The translations under genes and the position numbers were made by a program. This document shows, in pieces, positions 17,519 through 26,889 of a stretch of 64,000 nucleotides of DNA; the first letter of the stretch is position 1, and every line of letters begins with the position of its first letter. The notes under the pieces are model-generated. The model was not told the DNA's origin and made no database searches. It was given only the letters and a program-made list of their open reading frames with translations. Where the stretch lies: positions 62,001 through 126,000 of the forward strand of contig NZ_JADKYW010000002.1 in the NCBI RefSeq assembly GCF_015355785.1, given 5' to 3'. Origin of the DNA: Arthrobacter gandavensis. Its GTDB lineage: Bacteria > Actinomycetota > Actinomycetes > Actinomycetales > Micrococcaceae.

Positions 17519-18175
17519 TTAGCCGTGGGTTTGGACTGCGCTGGTTTCTGCCGTGAGGACGCGGCAGATCTCCGCCAGCCGCTCGGACGTGATCCGGTAG
17601 CTGGGCACCACCACGCTCATCGCGGCCACGGATTTTCCGCCGGCAGTCAGCGGGACGGCGACGGCGGTGATGTCCGGTTCGACGCCGTCGCTCACCACTG
17701 CGCATCCGGTCCCGTTCACCTCTCCGCGCATCGCCCTGCCGGCGGCGCTGGTCTCGAGGTCGAAGCGCCGGCCCACCCAGTTGGCGTGCCGGACGGACTG
17801 CGTGCCTTCCGCGATCGCGATGTACAGGCCGTGCCCGCCGGCCGCCGGGATGCTGAGGTAGGTGGATTCGCCGGTTTGCTCCACGATGCGGTCCATGGCC
17901 TCGCGGTAGGTGGAGATCAGGGATTCCGAGCTGAGGGCGAGGACGCCGAGCTGCACGACCGCCGGACCGGGGCGGTAGGTCCCGTTCTCCTCCCGCCGCA
18001 GGAAGTCGGTCCCTTCCAGGGTGCGCAGCAGCCGCAGCGCCGTGCTGGTGGAGAGGCCCGTTGCCTTGGCTGCTTCGGACTGTGTGACGGCGCCCTGGCG
18101 GCACACGACGCTGAGCAGGGACAGTGCACGCTCAACCGTCCGGGTGGTGCTGTCCGTCTTTGCCGCCTGGGCCAT
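17519..18175 (-). CDS. IclR-family transcriptional regulator, probable hut regulator
   Basis: A 218-residue regulator. The N-terminal winged helix (about residues 8-70) holds [11 protein letters not shown], a helix-turn-helix with [20 protein letters not shown], and [13 protein letters not shown] in the wing. The C-terminal IclR effector domain (about 80-215) includes [18 protein letters not shown] and [14 protein letters not shown]. It is first in the operon, 25 bases before hutU, so it likely controls its own operon in response to urocanate or a related intermediate. A 10-bp inverted repeat 39 bases before its start is a good operator candidate. The effector is inferred from context. Confidence 0.88.
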   Translation of the reverse strand: MAQAAKTDSTTRTVERALSLLSVVCRQGAVTQSEAAKATGLSTSTALRLLRTLEGTDFLRREENGTYRPGPAVVQLGVLALSSESLISTYREAMDRIVEQTGESTYLSIPAAGGHGLYIAIAEGTQSVRHANWVGRRFDLETSAAGRAMRGEVNGTGCAVVSDGVEPDITAVAVPLTAGGKSVAAMSVVVPSYRITSERLAEICRVLTAETSAVQTHG

Positions 18176-18213
18176 GCTGCTGCTTTCCTCGCGGGTTCGC
18201 TGCGTTCGATATT

Positions 18214-18247
18214 GCCACCTAGTAAAACAGCAATTTCACTAGGTGGC
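18214..18247. promoter_or_regulatory. Inverted repeat, candidate operator of the hut IclR regulator
   Basis: The perfect 10-bp arms GCCACCTAGT (18214-18223) and ACTAGGTGGC (18238-18247) flank a 14-base AT-rich centre. It lies 39 bases before the IclR start, within the likely promoter. It also lies 74 bases beyond the 18321 stop, so it could instead be a hairpin ending that gene, but it has no T-tract and the spacer is long. Confidence 0.6.
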
Positions 18248-18320
18248 CAGACACAGCCGGCCCGTGCTCCACCTGGAGAGCGGGCCAACTGCTGTTTCGT
18301 CCGGGGCGTGCAGGGCGTCC

Positions 18321-18524
18321 CTAGCTTTTGACCATGAAATAAAGGACCACCCCGGCCGCGATCATGAAACCGGATCCTGCCGCCCCCATCCGTCCCTGCT
18401 GAGCGCGGGTGGGCGGATCACTCTTACGCACGAAAGTCTGGATGAGCCCGAGTGCGCCGAAGCCCAGTCCAATCAGCACCAGCGCAACTAAAACGGGAAC
18501 AAGCGGGTCGGATCCCCCACTCAT
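18321..18524 (-). CDS. Small membrane protein (67 aa)
   Basis: A 67-residue protein with two predicted membrane segments (about residues 9-29 and 50-64), separated by a charged loop RKSDPPTRAQQGRMG. No family is recognised. Its ATG overlaps the stop of the preceding 83-residue membrane protein by four bases (ATGA), so the two are translated together and may form a complex. It is upstream of the hut regulator on the same strand, but a 145-base gap with an inverted repeat separates them. Confidence 0.65.
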   Translation of the reverse strand: MSGGSDPLVPVLVALVLIGLGFGALGLIQTFVRKSDPPTRAQQGRMGAAGSGFMIAAGVVLYFMVKS

Positions 18525-18772
18525 GCCATCACCGCGGCCAGGGACAGAATGATCATCGCAGACCCGAGTGCGATGCCACCCGGGATCGGCAGCAGGAGGG
18601 CTGCCTTCATCCGCTCCGGGCCGGTGTCCGCCTTCTTCGCCATCTTGTCCCCCAAAAAGAGTTCGGGCTGAGAGCTGGCGAAGCTGCTGATGGCATCCCG
18701 CTTCCGAAAAGCGAAGATGCAGGCGGCCGTCATCAGGGCTCCGATGATCAGTCCGGGCCAGGATATGTCCAC
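18521..18772 (-). CDS. Small membrane protein (83 aa)
   Basis: An 83-residue protein starting MDISWPGLIIGALMTAACIF (membrane segment 1), then a hydrophilic middle of about 35 residues with Lys/Asp/Glu, then a second hydrophobic segment ending at the C-terminus. On the coding strand AAGGAGTGATTCGTG precedes the ATG, a good ribosome-binding site. It is coupled to the downstream 67-residue protein by an ATGA overlap. No known family was recognised. Confidence 0.68.
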   Translation of the reverse strand: MDISWPGLIIGALMTAACIFAFRKRDAISSFASSQPELFLGDKMAKKADTGPERMKAALLLPIPGGIALGSAMIILSLAAVMA

Positions 18773-18886
18773 GAATCACTCCTTCTTGGTCGCTGCCTGC
18801 GGGATGGTCTCGTTGGTGTTTGATTGCGGTATCGCATGGGTTCGCTGGCGGTTCGCTCACGGTTGGCTGCGGGATGGCCCCATTGG

Positions 18887-19084
18887 TCACGACTGATCAC
18901 AGACCGACCGCCTGTCCATTCCGAACCTGCACATGAATTCCGGGTCGTTGATGTCATCGCCGTCGAGCAGGAGAATGATCGCCAGCACCACCAAGGCCAC
19001 GCAGACGGCCGTGATTATCCAGAACCGCCGCCAGCTCATTACCCGGCCGCCAGTACGGACGCCGCGTTCGTCAAACGGCCTCAC
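18887..19084 (-). CDS. Small single-pass membrane protein (65 aa, GTG start)
   Basis: A 65-residue ORF with one strong membrane helix (WIITAVCVALVVLAIILLL, about residues 22-40), basic before and acidic after it, so N-in/C-out. The C-terminal part has two cysteines. The GTG start at 19084 forms a GTGA overlap with the stop of the broken upstream frame at 19081. An internal ATG 15 codons in (19039) is an alternative start. It belongs to the same run of tiny membrane genes as 18321 and 18521. The function is unknown. Confidence 0.55.
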   Translation of the reverse strand: MRPFDERGVRTGGRVMSWRRFWIITAVCVALVVLAIILLLDGDDINDPEFMCRFGMDRRSVCDQS

Positions 19085-19318
19085 TTATCCCTCGCTTCCG
19101 CGTTTCTGCGAATAACGAGCCTGACCACATAGACGAGCAACAAGGTTCCGGGAACGCCGAGCAGCGGCGATCCGTCCGGCACATGGAATGCGAGCAGCAA
19201 TTGCCGCAACGAGACTCGCAGAGACAATCGGTCTTGCGTTTTTGTGCTTTGCCGCTGCCACCGCCGTTCCGGCGAGACCAGCGCAGGCGTAGCGGCTTGG
19301 AGCCGTTGCTTCCATCAT
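19081..19318 (-). pseudogene. Frameshifted small two-helix membrane protein gene
   Basis: A good start, GAGGAAATCG then ATG at 19318-19316, opens a frame encoding MMEATAPSRYACAGLAGTAV and a second hydrophobic stretch ending near VSASLVAAIAA. It then becomes Arg-rich and stops at 19085. From about 19195 a different frame continues sensibly (FHVPDGSPLLGVPGTLLLV, then a basic tail) to a stop at 19081-19083 that overlaps the next gene's GTG. Removing one base near 19191-19196 (GCTCGC versus GCTGC) would join the two into one protein of about 78 residues with two membrane helices. This is either a true one-base insertion or a sequencing error. Programmed frameshifting is less likely. Confidence 0.5.
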
Positions 19319-20007
19319 CGATTTCCTCGTGCACGAGACTGTGCCGGAACGGTTGCTCCGGTGGGCAGAATCTAACCCACATTCGGCTGGCAATCTGCGG
19401 TTGCAAGTACCTGCTTCCGGCCCTCGCCTACTTGAAATCCAGCTGTTTTGGCTCCTCAGCGCGGGCCCTGCTCTTCAGAAGCGCACGGATTCCCAACCGT
19501 TGTTACCTCGGGTACGGGTAGGGGCACGATAGGGCCCGGCAGCAACAATGGCTGGGAAACCGAGCGGCCTTCTTCGGAGGCTGTGGAACGCGGGAGGTTT
19601 TCGGATTGCAGTTTGCCTCGCCTGTCCCTGAACCCTCGGTGACGTAACGTCGTTTAGGCGTCATGTGCTCGAATCCTCGGTGATTTACGGTCGCATAGGT
19701 GCATTCAAAGCAACGCGTACTCCCGAAGGTTTCAGCGGGAACGCCCATAACAGCCGTATCTCCCCGAAGGTTTCAGCCGGGCAGACCCCCGGCGGTCTGC
19801 TGTTCCCCGGCGCAGCCTCAGCCGCAGCGCAGTTGGCCGGAATTCCACAGGAACACCCCGCGCTGTCTGCAGGGCCGATACCTGCATTCTGCGCCGGCTC
19901 TCGCCCGGCGGGAGGCGCGCCCCTAGACTTGGAGTCGCATCCGGCTGGGCGGGCCGCTGCCGGCCCGCATCCTTCCACGTCATGCAGATGACCGGGATCG
20001 GAGGATC
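19319..20007. other. Non-coding stretch of about 690 bp with degenerate repeats
   Basis: No reading frame here looks protein-like. The ORFs present are short, Cys/Arg/Pro-rich, lack ribosome-binding sites and overlap one another. The middle (about 19380-19720) is less GC-rich than the surroundings. The stretch contains 41-base-spaced repeats (see 19633-19785). The last 30 bases form the leader of the alcohol dehydrogenase gene. It may be decayed genes or an old insertion point, but no terminal repeats or transposase fragments were recognised. Confidence 0.5.
19633..19785. repeat. Degenerate repeats with 41-base spacing
   Basis: CCTCGGTGA occurs at 19634 and again 41 bases later at 19675, with further partial matches (GTCG, TAGG) at the same spacing. 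The exact 15-mer CCCGAAGGTTTCAGC occurs at 19722-19736 and 41 bases later at 19763-19777. The two pairs are offset by 47 bases. The unit is too degenerate, and the copies too few, to be a CRISPR array. Confidence 0.45.
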
Positions 20008-21048
20008 ATGCGCGCATGGTGGATTGAAAATCCTGCACCACTGACTGGCCCGCACGCCGGCCATCCCCTCGTTTACGGGGAAAAGCCGGACCCCGTGCCC
20101 GGGCCGGGAGAGCTGCTTCTGCGCGTCAGCGTCTGCGGCGTATGCCGGACCGACCTGCACCTGGCCGAAGGTGACCTGCCGCCGAAACGCCCGGGCGTGG
20201 TGCCCGGGCACGAAATCGTTGGCCGTGTGATCGGCAAGGGACCGGGAGCCGGACGGTTCGCAGTGGGCGACCGGGTGGGCGCTGCCTGGCTCCGCTCCAC
20301 CTGCGGCACCTGCCGGTTCTGCGTCCGGGGCGATGAAAACCTCTGCTTGGCTCCACGGTTCACGGGCTGGGATGACGACGGCGGGTTCGCTGAGCTTGCC
20401 ACGGTCCCGGAGGCCTTTGCCTATCCCATACCCGCTGTCTTTTCCGATGAGGAGGCGGCACCGCTGCTGTGCGCAGGCATCATCGGCTACCGGGCCCTGC
20501 GCCGCGCGGCCCTGCGCCCCGCTGGAAAACTGGGCATCTACGGTTTCGGCGCGTCCGCACACCTCGCCGCCCAGGTGGCCCGTGCGGAGGGCCACGAGGT
20601 GTACGTCATGACCCGTTCGGAGGAAGCCCGCCGCCTGGCCCGCGAACTGGGGGCCGTGTTCGTGGGCGGGGCCGCGGACGCTCCTCCGGAAGCACTGGAT
20701 TCAGCCATCCTCTTCGCGCCTGCCGGCTCGCTGGTACCTGCAGCCCTGCGCGCCCTGGACCGCGGCGGGACGCTCGCCGTGGCCGGCATCTATCTCAGCC
20801 CGATCCCCTCCCTGGACTACGCGGCAGATCTCTTCCAGGAACGGCAGCTGCGCAGCGTCACCGCCAATACCCGGCGGGACGGACAGGAATTCCTGTACGC
20901 CGCGGCCGGCATCCCGCTGCGCCCTACGGTCATCCCTTACCCCTTCTTCCAGGCGGACCGCGCGCTCGCGGACCTGGCGGCGGACCGTGTCACCGGAGCG
21001 GCCGTGCTCCGGCGCCCGGCGGTCAGCGAAACCAATGCCGCCGGCTGA
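20008..21048 (+). CDS. Zinc-dependent alcohol dehydrogenase
   Basis: A 346-residue zinc-binding member of the MDR family. The catalytic zinc ligands are in [16 protein letters not shown] and PGHEIVGRV. The structural-zinc cysteines are in [16 protein letters not shown] Rossmann segment with [15 protein letters not shown] follows near residue 175. This subgroup (AdhA-like) oxidises primary or secondary alcohols or reduces aldehydes with NAD(P)H. The start at 20008 follows a GGAGG-like sequence. The 3' end overlaps the start of the HAD-GH65 gene by 14 bases, so the two are probably co-transcribed. A link between alcohol oxidation and disaccharide phosphorolysis is not obvious. Confidence 0.9.
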   Translation: MRAWWIENPAPLTGPHAGHPLVYGEKPDPVPGPGELLLRVSVCGVCRTDLHLAEGDLPPKRPGVVPGHEIVGRVIGKGPGAGRFAVGDRVGAAWLRSTCGTCRFCVRGDENLCLAPRFTGWDDDGGFAELATVPEAFAYPIPAVFSDEEAAPLLCAGIIGYRALRRAALRPAGKLGIYGFGASAHLAAQVARAEGHEVYVMTRSEEARRLARELGAVFVGGAADAPPEALDSAILFAPAGSLVPAALRALDRGGTLAVAGIYLSPIPSLDYAADLFQERQLRSVTANTRRDGQEFLYAAAGIPLRPTVIPYPFFQADRALADLAADRVTGAAVLRRPAVSETNAAG

Positions 21049-24000
21049 GGAACCTGCCGCAGCGGGCCGTGCAGGGGACCGTTTCGTCCCGGGCCGGGCG
21101 GGCCCTGTTGGGTCGCCGTCGCTGGCGGCAGCCGTTTCACCTTACGCCGCGGTCATTTTTGATCTGGACGGCGTAGTCACCGACACCGCGTCGCTGCACC
21201 GCGGCGCGTGGCGGGAAATGTTCAACCAGGTCCTGAATGATCCGCGCTTTCCGCAGGGAACCGCGGCAGCTCCCTTCCGTGACAGCGACTACTTCGAGCT
21301 CATCGACGGCCGCACCCGTGAACAGGGAGTGCAGGCATTCCTTGCGTCCCGCGGAGCGGAGCTGCCGCGCGGCACTCCTGAGGATCCGCCGGGAACCTGG
21401 ACCGTGTACGGGCTGGGTGCCTTGAAGAACCGGATCTTCCTTGAGGAAGTGCGCAGCAGCCGTGTCCGGACATACCCGGGAACGCTCGCCCTGCTGGAAC
21501 AGCTTCGAGTCAGCCGGGTGCCCACCGGACTGGTCAGCTCCAGCCGCAACACCCCGGAGATCCTGGCCGCTGCAGGCCTGGACGGTGCCTTTGACACGGT
21601 GGTCGATGGCCTCGCGGCACTGCGCCAGCACCTTCCCGGAAAACCGGACCCGGCGATGTTCCTGGAAGCCGCACGCCGGCTCGGCATCCCTCCTACCCGG
21701 ACGGTGGTCATCGAGGACGCCGTCGCGGGAGTCCGGGCGGCCAGCAGGGGCGGTTTCGGACTCGTGGTGGGGATCGACCGGACCGGTCAGCGCGGCGACC
21801 TGGAGGAAGCCGGGGCCCGGCTGGTCCTGAACGACGTCGGTGAACTGGACATCGGCCTGGTTACCACCCACCCGTGGCATCTGGCCTACCAGGGGTTCAA
21901 CCCCTGGCACGAAGGACACCGCGAGGCACTGACTACCCTCGGCAACGGGCGCATGGCCACGCGGGGCGCAGCTCCGGAGCGCCGCGCGGATGCCATCCAC
22001 TATCCCGGAACGTATCTGGCCGGGACGTACAACCGGCAGCTGCAAAGCATTCACGGAGAACAGGACCAGGGCGAGCACATGGTGAACCTGCCGAACTGGC
22101 TGCCGCTGGATCTCCGGTTCGGCACCGGGGGCTGGTGGTCCGAAAACGGGCTGGTCCTGCTGCACGAACACCGGGAGCTGGATCTGAGGCGCGCGCTGCT
22201 GGTACGCCGGGTCAGGCTCCGGGACGGCGAAGGCAGGGAGCTGGATGTACTGCAGCGGCGCTTCGTCTCAATGTCCCATCCGGCCCTGGCCATGCTCGAA
22301 ACCACCCTGACCCCGCGCGGCTGGGACGGACCCGTCGCTGTGCGGACCGGAATCGATGCCTGGATCCGCAACGCCAACATACCGGAGGACGCCGCGTTGG
22401 GCGGCGGGCACCTGCATGTCCTGTCGGCCCGCTCCGCGGACAATCTGGAACGGACAGAAGTGCAGACCCGTCAAAGCCAAATCCGGGTGGCCACCGCAGT
22501 CAGGATCTCCTGCGGTCCGCCATCGCTGGATGTGCGCAGCCGGCCGCTTCCGGTCTCTCCCTCCCTGCCGGCACATCAAGGCCCGTGGTTCGGAATGCAT
22601 GAGGCGCTGCTTGCAGCCGGCAAATCCATGGTGGTTACCAAGTCTGCGGCCATCGTCAGTTCGCATGACCGCGCCTGTTCCTCCGCTGCGGACGGAGCGG
22701 CCGCAGTACTGGCGCGGGCCCCGCAGGACTTCGCTGCCGCGCTGGCGGCACATGAAGCGGCATGGAAAAGGCTGCTGCACCTGTTCAGCTTCAACCTGCA
22801 TGCCGACGGCGAAACCCAGCTGGTGCTCAACCTGCATGTGTTCCACCTGCTGCAGGTCCTCAGCCCGCATACCGCTGAGCTCGACGCCGGCGTCCCGGCA
22901 CGCGGACTCCACGGCGAGGGCTACCGGGGACACATTTTTTGGGACGACCTGTTCGTGCTGCCGCTGGTGACCTCCCGTATGCCCGCGGTCACGCGGGCCG
23001 TCCTGGACTACCGCTGGCGCAGGCTGGACGCCGCCCGGGACGCTGCCCGCGCCGACGGCCTGGCCGGTGCGCTGTTCCCGTGGCGCAGCGGCAGCGACGG
23101 CACGGAAGAGACCCCGCACTGGCTTTACAACCCGTTCTCTCGGGAATGGACGCGGGACAACTCCCGGCTCCAGCGCCACGGCAGCCTCGCGGTCGCCTTC
23201 AACTGCTGGCAGTACTACCTGGCGACGGCGGACCATGAGTGGCTGATTGACCACGGCGCCGAGGTCATCGTTGAGGTCGCACGGCTCGTCTCCTCCCTGG
23301 CCTCCCCGGGCGGGGACGGGCGCTTCCATATCGAGGGGGTGGTTGGACCGGACGAATACCATGACCGCTACCCCGGAGGGACTGCGCCGGGCATTGATGA
23401 CAACGCGTACACGAACGTCATGGCGTCCTGGGCCTGTGCCCGGCCGGCACGGGTCCTTGCCGCCCTGCACGGACGGGACGCCGTGGAGGTGCGCCGCCGG
23501 CTGGGGATCACCCCGGAAGAACTCGAGCGCTGGAGGCTGCTGGAACGCAACCTGTACGTCCCGTTCCACGACGGAATCATCAGCCAGTTCGAAGGCTACG
23601 GGCACCTGCAGGAACCGGATCTGGACGGCTACAGACGCCGGTACGGAAACATCGAACGGCTCGACCTGATCCTTGGTTCAGAAGGCGACAGCACCAACAA
23701 CTACAAACTTTCCAAGCAGGCGGATGTATTGATGCTCCTCTACGTTTTCGGGGAGGACCAGCTCAGGGAGCGCCTGCGCCGGATGGGCTACCGGATCTCT
23801 GAGGCACAGATCCGGACCATGGTGGAGTACTACCTCGCCCGGACTGTGCACGGATCGACGCTGAGCAGGGTTACCCTGTCCTCCGTCCTCGCGGCGTCGG
23901 ACCCCGAGCGCGCCTGGGCTACGTTCAGGGAGGCACTGGACGCGGACCTTGACGATACCCAGGGCGGCACCACCCGCACCGGCGTGCATCTTGGCGCCAT

Positions 24001-24292
24001 GGCCGGAACCATCGACGTGGTGCAGCGCAGCTTCGCGGGCCTGCGGCTGGACGCCGGAAACCTGGTGTTCGCTCCCCGGCTGCCGGCCGGCCTGCGGCAG
24101 GTGTCCTTCCGCATCCGCTACCGCGGCGTGCTTCTGGACATTGCGTTGGAGCATTCAGTTCTGAAAGTGGCAGCGGCCTCCGGCCAGGCGCCTCCGGTCC
24201 GGATCCGGGTCGGTGAGCAGCACTGGGTGCTCGCGCCGGGAGAAACCGCCGAGATCGCTTTCGGGCCGCGGTCCGGGCACGGGCACGGCTAG
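21035..24292 (+). CDS. Fused beta-phosphoglucomutase-like HAD and GH65 glycoside phosphorylase
   Basis: A protein of about 1085 residues. The HAD domain (about 40-275) starts with [18 protein letters not shown] and has SSRNTPEIL and [11 protein letters not shown]. The GH65 part starts near residue 285 ([10 protein letters not shown]), and its catalytic (alpha/alpha)6 domain carries GPDEYH with the general-acid Glu near residue 775, [12 protein letters not shown] for phosphate near 940, and a beta-sandwich tail. GH65 phosphorylases split trehalose, maltose, kojibiose or related disaccharides to beta-glucose-1-phosphate, and the HAD part would isomerise it to glucose-6-phosphate. The frame opens at 20987, but ATG 21035 better fits the upstream gene end. 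The disaccharide is unknown. In mycobacteria the two functions are encoded by adjacent genes (Rv3400/Rv3401). Confidence 0.92.
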   Translation: MPPAEEPAAAGRAGDRFVPGRAGPVGSPSLAAAVSPYAAVIFDLDGVVTDTASLHRGAWREMFNQVLNDPRFPQGTAAAPFRDSDYFELIDGRTREQGVQAFLASRGAELPRGTPEDPPGTWTVYGLGALKNRIFLEEVRSSRVRTYPGTLALLEQLRVSRVPTGLVSSSRNTPEILAAAGLDGAFDTVVDGLAALRQHLPGKPDPAMFLEAARRLGIPPTRTVVIEDAVAGVRAASRGGFGLVVGIDRTGQRGDLEEAGARLVLNDVGELDIGLVTTHPWHLAYQGFNPWHEGHREALTTLGNGRMATRGAAPERRADAIHYPGTYLAGTYNRQLQSIHGEQDQGEHMVNLPNWLPLDLRFGTGGWWSENGLVLLHEHRELDLRRALLVRRVRLRDGEGRELDVLQRRFVSMSHPALAMLETTLTPRGWDGPVAVRTGIDAWIRNANIPEDAALGGGHLHVLSARSADNLERTEVQTRQSQIRVATAVRISCGPPSLDVRSRPLPVSPSLPAHQGPWFGMHEALLAAGKSMVVTKSAAIVSSHDRACSSAADGAAAVLARAPQDFAAALAAHEAAWKRLLHLFSFNLHADGETQLVLNLHVFHLLQVLSPHTAELDAGVPARGLHGEGYRGHIFWDDLFVLPLVTSRMPAVTRAVLDYRWRRLDAARDAARADGLAGALFPWRSGSDGTEETPHWLYNPFSREWTRDNSRLQRHGSLAVAFNCWQYYLATADHEWLIDHGAEVIVEVARLVSSLASPGGDGRFHIEGVVGPDEYHDRYPGGTAPGIDDNAYTNVMASWACARPARVLAALHGRDAVEVRRRLGITPEELERWRLLERNLYVPFHDGIISQFEGYGHLQEPDLDGYRRRYGNIERLDLILGSEGDSTNNYKLSKQADVLMLLYVFGEDQLRERLRRMGYRISEAQIRTMVEYYLARTVHGSTLSRVTLSSVLAASDPERAWATFREALDADLDDTQGGTTRTGVHLGAMAGTIDVVQRSFAGLRLDAGNLVFAPRLPAGLRQVSFRIRYRGVLLDIALEHSVLKVAAASGQAPPVRIRVGEQHWVLAPGETAEIAFGPRSGHGHG

Positions 24293-26889
24293 GATCCGGG
24301 ATGCGTCCGGGACCGCTCCCGGACAGCGTGCGGATACTTGATCCGTTTCTGCACGTAATCGGTGAAGAACAGCGCCGGCATCGTGAGCACAGCAACCAGC
24401 ATGCCGGCGGCCACGGGCGGCGCCTGCCCCAGGGCTTCCGCCACCGGAGGAATGAAGAGGAACCCCGCCAGCGCGGCCAGTTCCGTGGCGACCGCCCAGA
24501 GCAGCAGCCGGTTCGACAGCCAGCCAAGTACCCACGGGGGCACGGATTCGCTCCGGCAGATGAAGGCGTTTGCCAGCTGTGCCAGCACCACGGTGGTGAA
24601 GGCCGCACCCGAGGCGGCGGCAAGGACGGCGGCATCCGGCGGGGCATCACCCGGACGCCACCCGGCCAGCCACATCGTCAGGGTAAAGGCGGTCATTTCC
24701 CCCACCGCCTCGACCGGTCCCAGCACCGCAAACACCCGGACCATCAGCGCACGGTCCAGCAAATGACGGCGGTCCGGCGGACGCGCCAGGACCCGCCGGC
24801 CGGGACGCTCGCTGCCCAGGGCCAGCGCGGGCAGCAGATCTGTCCCGATGTCCAGGCAAAGGATCTGCAGGACGCCCAGTGCCAGGGGAAAGCTGCCGCC
24901 GGAGAGCGCCCAGACGACGAAGGGCGTCAGCTCCGCAACATTATCCGTGAGGTGGTAGGTGAGGAAGCGCCGGATGTTGGCGTACGTCGCCCTGCCCTGC
25001 TCCACGGCGGCAATGATCGTGGCGAAGTCGTCATCCAGCAGTACCAGGTCCGCAGCCTCCCTGGCCACGTCAGTCCCGCCCGCGCCCATGGCCACCCCAA
25101 TGTCTGCCTCCTGCAGGGCCGGGCCGTCGTTAACTCCGTCCCCGGTCATGGCGAGCACGTGGCCGCGCCGCTGCAGGGCCCTGGCAACCCGCAGCTTTTG
25201 TTCCGGGGAAACCCTGCTGACCACCACTCCGTCCCGGTCCAGCAGGGCACCCAGCACCTGGTCGTCTTCCGGCAGCCCGTCCCCCTCCAGGACCATCCGG
25301 TCAGGGCCGAGCAGTCCGGTTTCCTCTGCGATGGCCTCGGCGGTGGCCGGATGGTCGCCCGTAAGCATCGCCACCCGGATGCCGGCGGTGCGCGCCTTGC
25401 GGAGGGCATCGGCCACGGACGCACGGGGCGGATCGTGCAGCCCCACCAGTCCAATCAGCTCCAGTTCGCGTTCAACCGCTGCCGGGTCCGCGGGCCACCG
25501 GCCTCCGAAAGGCGGTGACAGCGTCCCGCGTGCAACGGCGAGGACCCGCAGGCCTCTGCGGGCCATCCCCTCCAGTGCCCGTGTGCACGCCTCCTCATCC
25601 GAAGCAGCAGTGCACAGCGGCAGGATTCCCTCCGGCGCTCCCTTGACGGAGAGTTCCGTTCCTGTCACGGCGGACACCCTTTTCCGAACCGGGTCGAACG
25701 TCCACCGGTATCCAATGGCTTCTCCGGGGGTGTCTTCCAGCCCCAGCCGGCGGGCGAGTGCGTCAAGCGCCGCGTCCATAGGGTCGCCGTCGGCAGTCCA
25801 GATGCCGTCCCTCAGCCTGATCCCGCCCTCCGACGCCGCCCTCGCCGCGGCGGCAAGCACCTGTGCCTGCTGTTTCGCTGCCGTGCTGCCTTCCGCCTCG
25901 CCGCCGGGTTCGTACCCCACCCCCCGGACCGTGACGGTGCCCGCCGGCGTCCAGACTTCGACGGCGCTCATCCTGTTCTGGGTCAGCGTCCCGGTCTTGT
26001 CAGTGCAGATGTAGGTAGTCGAGCCCAGGGTCTCCACCGCCTGAAGGTGCCGGACCAGGGCGCGGCGGCCGGCCATCTGCTGGGCGCCCATGGCCAGGGA
26101 AAGCGTGACGGTGGGCAGCAGCCCTTCCGGGACCATGGCCACGGACACACCGATGGCGAACAGGAACGCGGTGTGCCAGGACACGCCGGTCACCAGCGAC
26201 ACCACGAAGAAGAGGCCGCCCAGTACCAGTGCGACGACGGAGATCAGGCGGACCACCCGCCTCAGTTCGTTGTTCAGCGGGCTCGAGGGAGGATGAGCCG
26301 CGGAGGTCAGGGTGGCAATGGCAGCAAGGCGCGTCCGGGCACCGGTGGCGGTGACCCTGCACTCCGCGGTGCCGTTGACCAGGAACGTTCCGCCGAATCC
26401 AGTGTCCCGCTCCTGCTTCGCAACGGGTTCGCTCTCCCCGGAGAGCATTGATTCGTCAACGCTGCAGGCTTCAGCGTTCAGGAACACCACATCCGCGGGA
26501 ATCCTGCTTCCGGCGAAGAGCAGGATGGAGTCTCCGCGGACCAGGTCGGAGACGTCCGTCTCCCGCACTGCCCCGTCCCGTCGGACCTTCACCTTGGAGG
26601 GCAGCAGCTCCCGCAGCTGCAGTGCGGCCCGCTCCGCCCTGCTCTCCTGCACGTAGGCGAAGACACCATTGACCACAATCACCACCAGGACGGCGACGCC
26701 GAGCTGCGGCATGCCGGCGATGAAGGACAAGGCTGCCGCCGCCCACAGCATCAGCGCAAAGAAATGCGTGAACTCCGCCGCGAACCGCCGCCAGCGCGGA
26801 ACCGGATGCACCTGCGGCAGGACATTCGGGCCCTCCGCACGCAGCAAAGCAGTGGCCTCGGACGTGCTGAGTCCGGAACCCGTGCTCAT
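24289..26889 (-). CDS. P-type cation-transporting ATPase (type II)
   Basis: An 866-residue P2-type ATPase. Order: N-terminal cation-ATPase domain (LSTSEATALLRAEGPNVL), membrane pair, actuator domain with SMLSGESEPV, M4 with the ion-binding PEGLLPTV, phosphorylation motif ICTDKTGTLTQNRM, nucleotide-binding domain with KGAPEGILPLC, TGDGVNDGPAL hinge, and C-terminal six-helix domain. The PEGLL form in M4 resembles Na+/K+-type (IIC) pumps more than the PEGLP of SERCA-type Ca2+ pumps. The frame extends 76 codons upstream, but ATG 26889 starts the conserved part. It ends in a CTAG shared with the convergent HAD-GH65 gene. The transported ion is unproven. Confidence 0.9.
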   Translation of the reverse strand: MSTGSGLSTSEATALLRAEGPNVLPQVHPVPRWRRFAAEFTHFFALMLWAAAALSFIAGMPQLGVAVLVVIVVNGVFAYVQESRAERAALQLRELLPSKVKVRRDGAVRETDVSDLVRGDSILLFAGSRIPADVVFLNAEACSVDESMLSGESEPVAKQERDTGFGGTFLVNGTAECRVTATGARTRLAAIATLTSAAHPPSSPLNNELRRVVRLISVVALVLGGLFFVVSLVTGVSWHTAFLFAIGVSVAMVPEGLLPTVTLSLAMGAQQMAGRRALVRHLQAVETLGSTTYICTDKTGTLTQNRMSAVEVWTPAGTVTVRGVGYEPGGEAEGSTAAKQQAQVLAAAARAASEGGIRLRDGIWTADGDPMDAALDALARRLGLEDTPGEAIGYRWTFDPVRKRVSAVTGTELSVKGAPEGILPLCTAASDEEACTRALEGMARRGLRVLAVARGTLSPPFGGRWPADPAAVERELELIGLVGLHDPPRASVADALRKARTAGIRVAMLTGDHPATAEAIAEETGLLGPDRMVLEGDGLPEDDQVLGALLDRDGVVVSRVSPEQKLRVARALQRRGHVLAMTGDGVNDGPALQEADIGVAMGAGGTDVAREAADLVLLDDDFATIIAAVEQGRATYANIRRFLTYHLTDNVAELTPFVVWALSGGSFPLALGVLQILCLDIGTDLLPALALGSERPGRRVLARPPDRRHLLDRALMVRVFAVLGPVEAVGEMTAFTLTMWLAGWRPGDAPPDAAVLAAASGAAFTTVVLAQLANAFICRSESVPPWVLGWLSNRLLLWAVATELAALAGFLFIPPVAEALGQAPPVAAGMLVAVLTMPALFFTDYVQKRIKYPHAVRERSRTHPGS

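Noticed and set aside
19633-19785. Short CRISPR-like array
   Set aside because: Only two copies of each motif, unequal spacing between the pairs, degenerate repeats and no cas gene in the window.
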